Assembly (NCBI GenBank): GCA_002339125.1
Contig: DDJQ01000024.1
Coordinates: 1-39,286, forward strand
Origin: Alteromonadaceae bacterium UBA2620
GTDB lineage: Bacteria > Pseudomonadota > Gammaproteobacteria > Enterobacterales > Alteromonadaceae
Reading direction: 5' to 3'
Length of the DNA stretch: 39,286 bases
In this document: in pieces, positions 1 to 8,935 of the stretch
How positions within the stretch are numbered: position 1 is the stretch's first letter
Layout: every line of letters starts with the position of its first letter
Notes under the pieces: model-generated
Databases searched by the model: none
Seen by the model: only the letters and a program-made list of their open reading frames with translations
Told to the model about the DNA's origin: nothing
Made by a program: the position numbers and the translations under genes

Positions 1-112
1 AACCTTAGAATGCAAATAGCCAAAAGAATTTCAGATAGCACAATAACAACCATAGGCTGTCGGATATCTCCTTTTGCCGTTGACCAAAAAACTCATTGGA
101 GAACAACACAAG

Positions 113-733
113 ATGAACACCAACAGAATTATCGTGAAGTCAGTGCTTGCAGCTGCTGTATCAGTTGCACTGTCATCCACTGTCAACGCCCAGACTAACG
201 CCGATGCCGATGACATCGAGCAAATTGAAGTTGTTCAGCAGCGTCAACCGTATCGTGGTGATATTCCTCTTAAATCAATGCCACAAAATATTGATGTCGT
301 CAGCGCCGAACTGCTGGACGATCTGGGGGTTAACGATTTCCAGAGTGCTATAGACTTTGCCAGCGGTATTGCCCGCCAGAACAGTTTTGGTGGAATGTGG
401 GACAGCTTTGCCATCCGCGGTTTCGCAGGCGATGAAAACCTACCCGGCGGTTATTTGGTAAATGGTTTTAGTGCCGGCCGTGGTTATAGCGGTCGTCGTG
501 AAACCTCTAATATTCAGTCTATTGAGATTATTAAAGGGCCGGGCTCAGCATTATTTGGCCGCAGTGAGCCGGGTGGTACCATTAACATCATCACCAAAAA
601 GCCGCAGTTTTATGAAGAAGGGTATATTCAGGCCACAGCAAGCAGCTACGACCTGTACCGCCTTGAAGGTGAACACCCTCTGTACTTTTTATTAAATGCC
701 ACAGGTCAAGTCATGGCGAGCTTAGATTTATAG
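113..733 (+). pseudogene. Truncated TonB-dependent siderophore-type receptor
   Basis: The first 190 or so residues are a recognisable TonB-dependent outer-membrane receptor: signal peptide (ends near VNAQ), a TonB-box-like EQIEVV segment, then a full plug domain with the typical motifs GFAGDENLPGGYLVNG, IEIIKGPGSALFGRSEPGGTIN and ITKKP. After RLEG the reading frame passes into about 20 unrelated residues and stops. Family members are normally 650-800 residues, so the whole beta-barrel is missing and the product cannot form a channel. The start at 113 is preferred over an upstream one at 74 because it gives a clean signal peptide and has GGAG 11 bases upstream. The break lies near base 672. 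Loss of receptor function is inferred from the missing barrel. Confidence 0.85.
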
Positions 734-840
734 TACTGGAGGTGTTCTGGCAGATTGATGTAATGAAGCCGGATTTTGCAGAATATTTGGTTGAATTATT
801 CGCCTGTGAAGCAATTTCCGTTAGTCGCACTGACAGATAG
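673..840 (+). other. Foreign or rearranged sequence after the receptor break, with an open frame
   Basis: Directly after the receptor truncation a different frame stays open from 673 to the stop at 838-840 (about 55 residues, including IVLEVFWQIDVMKPDF). It has no start codon with a ribosome site and I recognise no family in it. It may be the tail of a gene brought next to the receptor by a deletion, or chance. The rest up to 995 shows nothing recognisable. Confidence 0.25.
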
Positions 841-995
841 TGAGCAAAAAACAACAGACCTTGAGAGTTTGAAGTCAATGGCAGGCAAACTCATCCGACC
901 CCAACCTTGATAAGGCATATAAAGGTTGCGCGGGAATAATTCCCTAAAACCAGTTATTATCTGTGCGGTAGTTAAATTGTGGTGAGATACGTTGC

Positions 996-3350
996 ATGTC
1001 AAAACTAATAAAAATAACCTGCCTGTTGCTGATAGCCTGCGCCATTGGTTGCACTCCGGCCATCATCGAACAGGAAAGTGTGACCTCTCCCTACGATAAT
1101 CCGCCTACTGATCCGGACAATACCTTCAGCCAGACTGTTCAGCCTATCCTCGACAAGCGTTGTGTGGTGTGTCACGCCTGCTACGATGCGCCCTGTCAGT
1201 TGAAACTCGGCAGCTACGAAGGCATCACCCGCGGTGCCAATAAAGCACCGGTATATCATGGTGACCGTCTGCTGGCCGACAGTCCCAGCCGCTTGTTTAT
1301 CGATGCGCAAAGCCCGGGCGAATGGCGTGGCAAAGACTTTTATCCTGTGCTCGACGAAATCAGCGAGTTTAATAACCAGCTCAATAATAGCGTCCTGGCC
1401 TCCATGCTGGCGCTAAAACAGTCTCATCCTACTAACACTAACGAACCGCTTGGCGACAACTTTGAGTTTGATATTAACCGTGAGATGCAGTGCCCGACGG
1501 TTGATGAGTTCCCCGCTTATCAGAAGGATCATCCGCAGTGGGGCATGCCCTACGGTTTACCGGCCATAGCTCAGCAGGAGCATGAGCAAATCATGGCGTG
1601 GTTGCAGGCAGGCGCGCCAGCCTCCCAAGCTACTCCAGTACCTGCTTCAGATCAGCAGGGAATAGCCAGGTGGGAGGCTTTTCTCAATCAGGACTCTTAC
1701 AAACATCAACTGGTCAGTCGCTACCTTTATGAACACTTGTTTATTGCGCACATCTATTTTGAGGATAAACAGGGCGACACCCGCTTTTACTCCTTACAAC
1801 GAGCACTAACACCACCGGGCGAGCCTTTTAAACCGCTGGCAACCAGGCGTCCTTTCAGCTCACCTTTCCCCGAGCAGGACAGCAATACTAATCAGCGGGT
1901 TTACTACCGCTTTATGCCGGTTAAAAACACCATCGTCAGCAAGTTACATATGCCCATTAAGCTCGACGAAGCCCGCATGGAAAAATGGCAGGGCTGGTTT
2001 ATTGAGCCCGAATATGAGGTTTCAGAGTTACCCGGCTACGCGCCGGAAGTGGCTTCCAATCCGTTTGTGGCGTTTGCTCAAATCCCGGTATCGTCACGCT
2101 ACCGGTTTATGATTGACGAAGCCCAATACACCATTATGCAATTTATTAAGGGGCCGGTTTGTCGTGGTCAAATTGCCCTTAACGTAATCAACGATCACTT
2201 CTGGGTAATGTTTTTAAATCCGTCCAGCGACATTCTGGAGCATCAGGATGCATTTTTACGCAACGCGCGTAATACCATCAGCATGCCCGCTGAAGAACAA
2301 TCTAACGCCATGCCCACCAACTGGATAAAATACGCCAAACAGGAGCGCGAATATCTGGAAGCTCGCAGTCAGTATATTGCTCAGCACGCCCAGGGCGAAG
2401 TGTCTCTTGATTTAGACATCATCTGGCAGGGCGACGGTGAAAATGATAATGCTGGCCTGACGATTTTGCGCCATTACGATGCCGCCACCGTAGTAAAAGG
2501 CTTTGTGGGAGAGCGCCCACAAACAGCATGGATCATTACTTACCCGCTGTTTGAGCGCATTCACTACTTACTGGTGGCGGGCTACGATGTGTATGGCAAT
2601 GTCGGCCACCAACTTAACAGTCGTATTTACATGGACTTTTTGCGCATGGAAGGGGAGTTTAATTTTCTTTCGTTGTTGCCAGCGCAAACCCGCCAGACGG
2701 TGTGGGATAAATGGTATCGGGGCGTGGTCAGCCCGGTGGAGAAATATGTTGCCGATGGCCACCAGCTAAGTGGCGAAACGGCGATGACATTCAACACCGA
2801 AGAACCTCTCAATGAATTATATCAGCGGGTAAAACATCACCTCGCCGATGTGCTGAGCCCGCGTCATGAGCTGACTAACGGCTTCACCGACGATACCAGT
2901 TTAACTGCGCTGGAGCGTATTACGGCAACCAATGGCATTCCGGCCTCGTTGTTGCCGCAGAGCAGTGTCGTGCTGGTAGAAGATGAAAGCGGCGAGGTTA
3001 AGCATGTCTACACCCTGCTCAGCAATAACGCCTATACCAATATCTCGCATATTATTGCTGAGGATGCCAGACGCCTGCCGGAAGAAGATACCCTTACCCT
3101 GGCATACGGTTTTGCCACCTCACACCCCAATGCCATTTTTCACCTGAGCGAACAACAGTTGCCCGCCTTTAGTGAACACATTGCCGGTTTGCAAAACGAA
3201 GCCGACCTGCAGCGGTTATATGAAACCTTTGGCGTACGACGCACTGCCGCCGATTTCTGGCAGGTCAGCGATACCATTCATCAGTGGTACCGCCAGACCT
3301 ATCCCCTCGAGTTTGGTTACCTGGATTATAACCGGCTGACTAACTGGTAG
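996..3350 (+). CDS. cti: Fatty acid cis/trans isomerase
   Basis: This 784-residue protein matches the Cti family, periplasmic haem enzymes that convert cis- to trans-unsaturated fatty acids in membrane phospholipids as a fast response to solvents or heat. Visible features are an N-terminal signal segment (residues 1-20, ending AIGC, which could also be read as a lipobox), the single c-type haem motif CVVCH at residues 56-60 in a VQPILDKRCVVCHACYDAPC context, and family blocks such as PVYHGDRLLADSPSRLF. Length fits the Pseudomonas and Vibrio homologues. It is transcribed alone. A perfect 10-bp hairpin follows the stop. The ribosome site is weak (GGTGAG). Confidence 0.95.
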   Translation: MSKLIKITCLLLIACAIGCTPAIIEQESVTSPYDNPPTDPDNTFSQTVQPILDKRCVVCHACYDAPCQLKLGSYEGITRGANKAPVYHGDRLLADSPSRLFIDAQSPGEWRGKDFYPVLDEISEFNNQLNNSVLASMLALKQSHPTNTNEPLGDNFEFDINREMQCPTVDEFPAYQKDHPQWGMPYGLPAIAQQEHEQIMAWLQAGAPASQATPVPASDQQGIARWEAFLNQDSYKHQLVSRYLYEHLFIAHIYFEDKQGDTRFYSLQRALTPPGEPFKPLATRRPFSSPFPEQDSNTNQRVYYRFMPVKNTIVSKLHMPIKLDEARMEKWQGWFIEPEYEVSELPGYAPEVASNPFVAFAQIPVSSRYRFMIDEAQYTIMQFIKGPVCRGQIALNVINDHFWVMFLNPSSDILEHQDAFLRNARNTISMPAEEQSNAMPTNWIKYAKQEREYLEARSQYIAQHAQGEVSLDLDIIWQGDGENDNAGLTILRHYDAATVVKGFVGERPQTAWIITYPLFERIHYLLVAGYDVYGNVGHQLNSRIYMDFLRMEGEFNFLSLLPAQTRQTVWDKWYRGVVSPVEKYVADGHQLSGETAMTFNTEEPLNELYQRVKHHLADVLSPRHELTNGFTDDTSLTALERITATNGIPASLLPQSSVVLVEDESGEVKHVYTLLSNNAYTNISHIIAEDARRLPEEDTLTLAYGFATSHPNAIFHLSEQQLPAFSEHIAGLQNEADLQRLYETFGVRRTAADFWQVSDTIHQWYRQTYPLEFGYLDYNRLTNW

Positions 3351-3360
3351 ACCCGCCGGA

Positions 3361-3384
3361 TTGCCGGTTGCAATCAACCGGCAA
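3361..3384. terminator. Perfect hairpin between convergent cti and small membrane gene
   Basis: TTGCCGGTTG, loop CAAT, CAACCGGCAA forms a perfect 10-bp stem just after the cti stop, and it includes the stop codon of the convergent small gene. It lacks a long T-run on either side, so a terminator role is inferred from position and stem strength. Confidence 0.45.
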
Positions 3385-3514
3385 ATACTACTAATTCGAT
3401 CACGGCAAGAGCCGCTACGCCAGCCAGGGCGCAATACATATTAGGGTCACGTACTTTCTCTTTTAGCCAGCCGTGCAGCTTTACTGACGCTGTCTTTTGT
3501 ATCATGGCAGACAT
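3374..3514 (-). CDS. Small single-pass membrane protein, 46 residues
   Basis: An open frame of 46 codons starts at an ATG (3514-3512) preceded by a strong GAGGAG ribosome site about 8 bases away. The product begins MSAMIQKTASVKLHGWLKEK, a basic, probably amphipathic segment. It ends in a hydrophobic helix of about 20 residues (MYCALAGVAALAVIELVVFAG at positions 26-46). The layout (basic N-terminus, C-terminal membrane helix, strong ribosome site, start close to an AT-rich upstream region) supports a real gene rather than chance. I do not recognise a family. It is convergent with cti, and its stop lies inside the shared hairpin. Confidence 0.6.
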   Translation of the reverse strand: MSAMIQKTASVKLHGWLKEKVRDPNMYCALAGVAALAVIELVVFAG

Positions 3515-3792
3515 ATCCGCACTCCTCATTAAGTAAGCTAAAGCGATGCCCGAGCAACACTATTAACATTAAATTAACAGCTTTTGGGTTTTCTGCGTAT
3601 TAACCAAATGATTAATTTCTGCGCAGGCCCTGCAAAATCACTAAATGATGAATAATTACAATAAGTTACTTAACTATTGAAAGTTTTGATAAGTCTTATC
3701 AACAACGCTGATAACCCGTTCATAACCACCATTACTGCAGATGATTTGCTTACCGATACACCTCCCCACATAATAAAAAACAGGGAGGCCTT
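3515..3792. other. AT-rich intergenic region with a 17-bp inverted repeat
   Basis: This region separates the small membrane gene (minus) from the next gene (plus) and should hold both promoters. The only clear structure is the perfect inverted repeat TTGATAA-GTC-TTATCAA at 3686-3702, an operator-like site of unknown owner. The half-site spacing (7 between TTGAT and ATCAA) does not fit the FNR consensus spacing of 4. Confidence 0.4.
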
Positions 3793-3975
3793 ATGAACCA
3801 ACTACCACCAGAACCGGAAAAACCCCTTAACAGTGACTGCTGTGGCGGCGGTGCTTGCTGCCCTTGTGTGTGGGATGTTTACTTTGAAAAACTCGCTGAA
3901 TGGCGGGAAGCAAAGCGGGTATTAGAAACCCAGGCTGCAGAGCCAGAAGATGGTGCAGCGCAAAAACCTGGTTAA
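3793..3975 (+). CDS. Oxidoreductase-like domain protein, Cys-rich, 60 residues
   Basis: This 60-residue protein carries the short conserved block CCGGGACCPCVWDVYFEKLAEW (residues 16 onward), characteristic of the oxidoreductase-like N-terminal domain family found as small free-standing proteins in proteobacteria and attached to larger redox proteins in eukaryotes. The cysteines (CC...CCPC) suggest metal or redox binding, but no activity is established from sequence. It has a good ribosome site (GGGAGG) before the ATG. The C-terminal tail is charged and likely disordered. Transcribed alone, ahead of the patatin gene. Confidence 0.75.
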   Translation: MNQLPPEPEKPLNSDCCGGGACCPCVWDVYFEKLAEWREAKRVLETQAAEPEDGAAQKPG

Positions 3976-4063
3976 CGTTGCAGTAAAGGAATAGCTTAAA
4001 AACTGTTCACTTTTTAATCATACAGCGCTACCCTGACGGCAGTCTTTGCAAAGGATGCCGACA

Positions 4064-5332
4064 ATGAGCCAGCTTCAACCTGATTACTTTACCGCCGACA
4101 GCGAAGTGCAATCACTGGTCAATCAACTCCAGCAACTGCGCAGTAAACGCGTGTCCGATATCGTTGACGAAGAGGGTCATCAGTATATCGACCTGGTGAT
4201 GGAAGGTGGCGGCGTGTTGGGTTTGTCACTGGTAGGCTATACCTACGGCCTGGAAGCGACCGGTATACGTTTTCGCTCGGTGGCCGGCACTTCAGCAGGT
4301 GCCATTAATGCCTTGCTGGTACAGGCGCTCGGCACGCCGTTTGACGCCAAAAGCGAAAAGATGATTGCCGCTGTGGCCAATATGCCCATGGCGAGCTTTC
4401 AGGATGGCAACAAACTGAGCCGCCTGGCAACAGAGGCCTGGCTGGCCGGTAAACACTGGTTGTGGAAGTATTCTGTTTCGCTGGCTATCCTGCGCTCTTT
4501 ACTAAAACACCTTGGTCTTAACCCCGGCACCACTTTTCACCAATGGCTTAAGGATATTCTGGCCGACAATCACAGTGATTCATGGCAGGCCTTAAAGCAA
4601 CAAATGAATACTCCTGTACCGGGACTGCGTTTTGACCCGGTGCCTTTACCAGACAACTTGGAGGCTCCGAATGCGGCTTCTTTTGACCCGCAACACTGGC
4701 AGGTAGAGTTAAAAGTCGTTACCGCCGAACTCTCCAGTACCACCAAAATTGTGCTGCCCGAGCGGGATGGGAAGCTGTTTTACACCGATCTGGATCAGGC
4801 CAACCCTGCCGACTTTGCCCGGGCATCCATGTCGGTACCGGTTTTCTTTTATCCGTTTAAGCTGCCGGTACCCAAAAAACAATCGGTAACCGACGCCTGG
4901 CAGGCGCTGGGTTATAAAAAGAAATCCATGCCCGACACTGCGGTGTTTGTTGACGGCGGATTAATTTCTAACTTTCCCATCAACCTTTTCCATACCACCC
5001 ATTCGGTGCCTAAAATGCCGACCTTTGGCGCCAAGCTTGGCATTGAAGAGTATGTTGCGGGGAATATTGATGGTATTAAACCCTACCTGGGTTCATTAAT
5101 CGGCGCCATGCGCCACGACGCGGATGAAGAGTTTATCCGTAAAAACCCCGACTACAAAAAGCTGGTAAAAAGCATTGATACCGGTGAGCACCACTGGCTG
5201 GACTTTGAGTTATCGAATGAAGCGAAACTCGACCTGTTCAAACGTGGCCTGGCCGCTTCGTTGGAGTTTTTAGATAATTTTAACTGGCCAGAATATAAAA
5301 AGACCCGCCTGACTCTGGCGGGTCTTAAATAA
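4064..5332 (+). CDS. Patatin-like phospholipase
   Basis: This 422-residue patatin-family serine hydrolase has the expected Ser-Asp dyad: oxyanion loop GGGVLG at residues 48-53, nucleophile elbow GTSAG at 75-79 (Ser77), and the catalytic Asp in VDGGLISNFP (Asp297). Such enzymes cleave acyl esters of phospholipids. No signal peptide or membrane segment is seen, so it is probably cytoplasmic or membrane-peripheral. The ATG at 4064 is chosen because AAAGGA lies 9 bases upstream; a TTG at 4046 and an ATG at 4055 are in frame but poorly placed. The last ten codons contain a hairpin that serves the convergent gene as a terminator. Confidence 0.9.
   Translation: MSQLQPDYFTADSEVQSLVNQLQQLRSKRVSDIVDEEGHQYIDLVMEGGGVLGLSLVGYTYGLEATGIRFRSVAGTSAGAINALLVQALGTPFDAKSEKMIAAVANMPMASFQDGNKLSRLATEAWLAGKHWLWKYSVSLAILRSLLKHLGLNPGTTFHQWLKDILADNHSDSWQALKQQMNTPVPGLRFDPVPLPDNLEAPNAASFDPQHWQVELKVVTAELSSTTKIVLPERDGKLFYTDLDQANPADFARASMSVPVFFYPFKLPVPKKQSVTDAWQALGYKKKSMPDTAVFVDGGLISNFPINLFHTTHSVPKMPTFGAKLGIEEYVAGNIDGIKPYLGSLIGAMRHDADEEFIRKNPDYKKLVKSIDTGEHHWLDFELSNEAKLDLFKRGLAASLEFLDNFNWPEYKKTRLTLAGLK
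5294..5326 (-). terminator. Rho-independent terminator of the permease/peptidase gene, inside the patatin 3' end
   Basis: On the minus strand AAGACCCGCC, a 7-base loop and GGCGGGTCTT form a perfect 10-bp stem, followed by a T-run (TTTTTATATTC). This is a textbook intrinsic terminator for the minus-strand gene ending at 5370. It lies fully within the coding end of the convergent patatin gene (stop 5330-5332). Confidence 0.8.
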
Positions 5333-5341
5333 TAACGGTAT

Positions 5342-5359
5342 CCGGCTCATTCGAGCCGG
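5342..5359. other. GC-rich hairpin between convergent genes
   Basis: CCGGCTC-ATTC-GAGCCGG is a perfect 7-bp stem with a 4-base loop, located between the two convergent stop codons. There is no T-run, so it may stabilise mRNA 3' ends rather than terminate. Confidence 0.4.
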
Positions 5360-5369
5360 CCTCTCGCTG

Positions 5370-8300
5370 TTAAAGCCGTTTTACATTATCCCCGCTGTCG
5401 CGGTCGATAAGTTTTACGAACGGGTCAACACCAACATATAACGGCTTTTCAGCCACGGTTACGGTGATGGTATTTTCGCCGCTGACAATTTTGTGTTTGG
5501 CTTTGTAGAGCACCTGGCTATCATCGGTAAGTATCGACGGATCACTGTTAAACACACCAATATCTACCCACTCCTCAAGTGGCTGTTCGGTTTCCATGCC
5601 CTGGCCGTCGGCGGCATATTTTGCGCCACTAACGGTAATAGTTACCTCATATCCCTCTTCTAACGGCGCCGTCTCTACTTCATCCACTTTCAAATCATAC
5701 AGGGTGATTTGCTCGAAGATATCGGCAATAAACGCCTGCTCTTCCGGTGTGGCTTGTGCGTTTAGCGCAGCCTGTAAATCCAGCGTAGTCGGGTAGGGAT
5801 CTGACTTAAAGCGGAAGTCTGTCATTAACTGTTCAAGCGCCGCATTTAGCCTCTCTTCGCCTAACCGGTCAAGAATCGACATCATTACCACAGAGCCTTT
5901 ACGGTAGTGAATGTACTGCTGGTTTTCACTGCGCATAAACGGCATTTCCTCTAGCAGTTCGCTACTGCGACCACGTAAGTAGCGGTCCAGTTCGTAGGTC
6001 AGAAACTTACGGATCATGTTTTCACCATAGCGCTTCTGCAGCACCATAATGGCACTGTACTGAGACAGACTTTCCGACAGGATCGCACTGCCCTGCACAT
6101 CGGCAGCGCCAAGCTGATGACCCCACCACTGGTGGGCAACTTCATGGGCGGTAACATAATAAACATAATCAATGTCTTCACTGTTACGCAGGTCGGCAGT
6201 AAAGCCAATCACCTCAGAATAAGGCACGGTATTGGCAAAACTCTGCGCAAATGAGCGGTAGCCCGGAAATTCAATAATGCGCATTTGTTTATGCTGATAA
6301 GGGCCAAACTCGGCTTCAAAGTAATCCAGTGAGTCCTTCACACTCTGGATCATGATATCCACGTTCCAGTCATGTTTTGGATCGTAATAGACTTCGATAT
6401 TCACGCCGTTGTGCTCGTCACGCTTGACCTCGTGACGGGCAGACAGGAAGGAATAAAAAGCCACCATCGGCGCATCCATTTTGTAATGGAAGTAACGGCG
6501 GTCGTTCTCGACCCATTCTTTTTGCAGGTAACCCGGCGCAATGGCAATCTGATCGGCAGACGTTGAAATAGTGGTTTCAAAATCAATAAACCCGACACCC
6601 GGACCAAAGAAGCTTTGCGCGTACTTGCTGGTATCTTCCAGTTTATTGGCGCGCGGACGCTCAGGGAGATCCCGCTTACGGCGCTCATGACGATCGCTAA
6701 TCAACAAGTCACCGCGAAAGCCAAATATCGGGAACAACTCGTAGTTATTAATGAAAGTCCCGTTTTCTGCCACCATCAGGTCAAATCCGCGGTCTTTGAA
6801 ACCCGCATGGTCGCGTACCACGGATACGCTGCCAGCCAGCTCTTCGCCGGGCATCATAGGCTCATCAAACTCCAGCCAGGCAGTATTAAACTCGTCGATA
6901 ATTTCCACCACCTGGGCACCGGGGATATCAATATGCCACTCTGGTGTATGACGTGGAATAGATACCAGCGCCCGCGTAATCGGCGTATCCCGTTTGTTCT
7001 CTACCACCACCTCGGCGGTGGCTTCTATGCGCCGCTCTTCGGGGTAGATATCCACCAGCGCATTCGCTTTGGTAACAATCGGAATGTTGGCGTCTTCGTA
7101 TTGCACAAACTGACGCTCATACTCGGCCTGTCGGTCGAGACTTTCATCCCGGCCGGTAAACTCATTAAGCACTTTGGTGTTGTAGTGGATATACCCGCCG
7201 GTAGCAATAAACACGATCAGGCTGGCGGCCAGAAGGCCTTTGCCGGTGCTGCCCATCTGATAACCTAGCAGCTTAAAACGGTCTTTAAGCTTGCTCTCCG
7301 GACCGCGCTGCCACAGTCCATAACCAATCATAGACAATGCCAGACTCAGCGCTCCCCAGTACAACATGTACCAGTTGAATCCGGTTAAGAACCAGCCGTA
7401 ACCATTAAGATCGGAATACAATACCTGCGGCGCATTTCCAAACGTCCACATATTGTGTTCCACACCCAACTGACTCATCACCAGAGTTGAAATGAGGTAA
7501 GCAGAGGTAATCAGCATACCCATGTACTTATTAGGGCTCAGTACCTGAATAAAGAATGCCAGCACGGTCACCCACATCCAGGGTAACAGCTCAACATAAA
7601 ACAGCTCCGTGATATACAGCCCCAACTCCAGATTGGGATAACCTTTGGTTAGCTGGAAGAAAATGGTGAACAGCATGCCAATGACATACAGAACAGCCAG
7701 CACCGCCCACATGGAAAACAGCTTGGAGACCCAGAATACCGCGTTAAATACCGGGGTAGACTCGATAATGTCGCCCATGCCGCTGCCCCGCTCGCGCCAG
7801 ACAATTTCACCGCTGTAATAAATCACCACTATCATCATGGTAAGGCTGAAGTTATCTACAATGGCCTGGGTCATGTTTTGCGTAAGAGGCCAGTTATCGG
7901 TGCCATACAGGCCGCCGTAGGCCACCGCGTAAAGCGAGGTGAGGTTAAAGATACTGAACAGTACCAACACAATCATCGCCGGGCTTAACAGCACCTGGCG
8001 CATTTCAAACCCAAGGTTAGTGACAAACTTGCTCCACTGATAACCGCCGCTGGCTTTGAAACTAATGCGATTACCCTCTGGCGCTGGCACTCTGGATGCC
8101 TTGGAGGGCTTGACTTTTTTACTGCCCTGTTGCCATTTGAAGGAAAAGATACCACCAAAGGCAAACAGAATTACGGCACCGATGCCCAGCCAGATAAGGC
8201 GGTTCTGCAGTAATACACCATCCAGTGTGATAGCTGTGACGTTTTTATCAAATACGGTCCAGTAACGGCTGATTTCACCAAAGGTTCGCAGTGCAAAGGG

Positions 8301-8924
8301 GTCGAGCAAAGCGGCAATTTCACGATACTCAGGCTCGCTGGTGATGACACCACCCACCACATAAAAAATAAAGATCCCCAATGCCGTTAGGTAGGCTGCC
8401 ATCATCGAGCGTACGCGCTGCGCCAGAGCGAAGAAAATCATCCCGAGGGATAAAAAGCCCGGCACAATAATGTAGAAAAAGGGCGCTAAATAGAAACTCA
8501 GCTGAGTGGCACCAATCCGCTCAGGATCGACCCAGGGCATTAATGAACCAATCAGTACACCAAGCGGCACTGCCGCAAATACTGTCAGAGTCACCAGCGT
8601 TGAGCCGAGGAAGCGGCCTAACTGGTATTTGGCCGGATTCACCGGTCGGGTATAAACCAGCTCACTCATTTTGGTAGTGTGATTACGGGTTGCAGTACCC
8701 GCAATAAAGTTTACCAGTAAGAAAAGCGCGAAAACGCCCATAACCAACACAGTTTGAGCAATTGCGTAGCTGCCGTTATATAAGACATTACCGCCGCCAC
8801 CAATGCGCACGCTGTCGGTAGTGGTTGCCATAAAAGGCAGCAAAAAGAATACCAGAGCGGTTACCGTAAATGACGGCTGGCGCAGGAAATAGCGCCACTC
8901 AAAAGCCAGGCTTTTCCAAAACAT
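5370..8924 (-). CDS. ABC transporter permease fused to M1-family metallopeptidase
   Basis: This 1184-residue protein joins two ABC-2 type membrane blocks (roughly residues 1-260 and 300-590, many hydrophobic helices) to a C-terminal M1 aminopeptidase-like domain (about 620-1130). The peptidase part has the zinc motif HEVAH (His927, His931), a following Glu951 in SES, and a YRKG motif (Tyr1007) matching the catalytic Tyr region. The usual exopeptidase GAMEN motif is replaced by a FANTVPYSE-type segment, as is typical of this fused family. The peptidase domain probably faces the periplasm. It has an AAGGAG site overlapping the stop of the upstream ATPase gene, so the two are co-translated parts of one ABC system. 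The substrate is unknown. Confidence 0.92.
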   Translation of the reverse strand: MFWKSLAFEWRYFLRQPSFTVTALVFFLLPFMATTTDSVRIGGGGNVLYNGSYAIAQTVLVMGVFALFLLVNFIAGTATRNHTTKMSELVYTRPVNPAKYQLGRFLGSTLVTLTVFAAVPLGVLIGSLMPWVDPERIGATQLSFYLAPFFYIIVPGFLSLGMIFFALAQRVRSMMAAYLTALGIFIFYVVGGVITSEPEYREIAALLDPFALRTFGEISRYWTVFDKNVTAITLDGVLLQNRLIWLGIGAVILFAFGGIFSFKWQQGSKKVKPSKASRVPAPEGNRISFKASGGYQWSKFVTNLGFEMRQVLLSPAMIVLVLFSIFNLTSLYAVAYGGLYGTDNWPLTQNMTQAIVDNFSLTMMIVVIYYSGEIVWRERGSGMGDIIESTPVFNAVFWVSKLFSMWAVLAVLYVIGMLFTIFFQLTKGYPNLELGLYITELFYVELLPWMWVTVLAFFIQVLSPNKYMGMLITSAYLISTLVMSQLGVEHNMWTFGNAPQVLYSDLNGYGWFLTGFNWYMLYWGALSLALSMIGYGLWQRGPESKLKDRFKLLGYQMGSTGKGLLAASLIVFIATGGYIHYNTKVLNEFTGRDESLDRQAEYERQFVQYEDANIPIVTKANALVDIYPEERRIEATAEVVVENKRDTPITRALVSIPRHTPEWHIDIPGAQVVEIIDEFNTAWLEFDEPMMPGEELAGSVSVVRDHAGFKDRGFDLMVAENGTFINNYELFPIFGFRGDLLISDRHERRKRDLPERPRANKLEDTSKYAQSFFGPGVGFIDFETTISTSADQIAIAPGYLQKEWVENDRRYFHYKMDAPMVAFYSFLSARHEVKRDEHNGVNIEVYYDPKHDWNVDIMIQSVKDSLDYFEAEFGPYQHKQMRIIEFPGYRSFAQSFANTVPYSEVIGFTADLRNSEDIDYVYYVTAHEVAHQWWGHQLGAADVQGSAILSESLSQYSAIMVLQKRYGENMIRKFLTYELDRYLRGRSSELLEEMPFMRSENQQYIHYRKGSVVMMSILDRLGEERLNAALEQLMTDFRFKSDPYPTTLDLQAALNAQATPEEQAFIADIFEQITLYDLKVDEVETAPLEEGYEVTITVSGAKYAADGQGMETEQPLEEWVDIGVFNSDPSILTDDSQVLYKAKHKIVSGENTITVTVAEKPLYVGVDPFVKLIDRDSGDNVKRL

Positions 8925-8935
8925 AGTAACGCTCC

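Noticed and set aside
3686..3702. FNR/ANR site
   Set aside because: TTGAT and ATCAA are 7 bases apart rather than 4; kept only as an unassigned inverted repeat.
6615..7268. 217-codon plus-strand frame within the permease/peptidase gene
   Set aside because: It is antisense to well-conserved peptidase sequence, with no ribosome site or domain.
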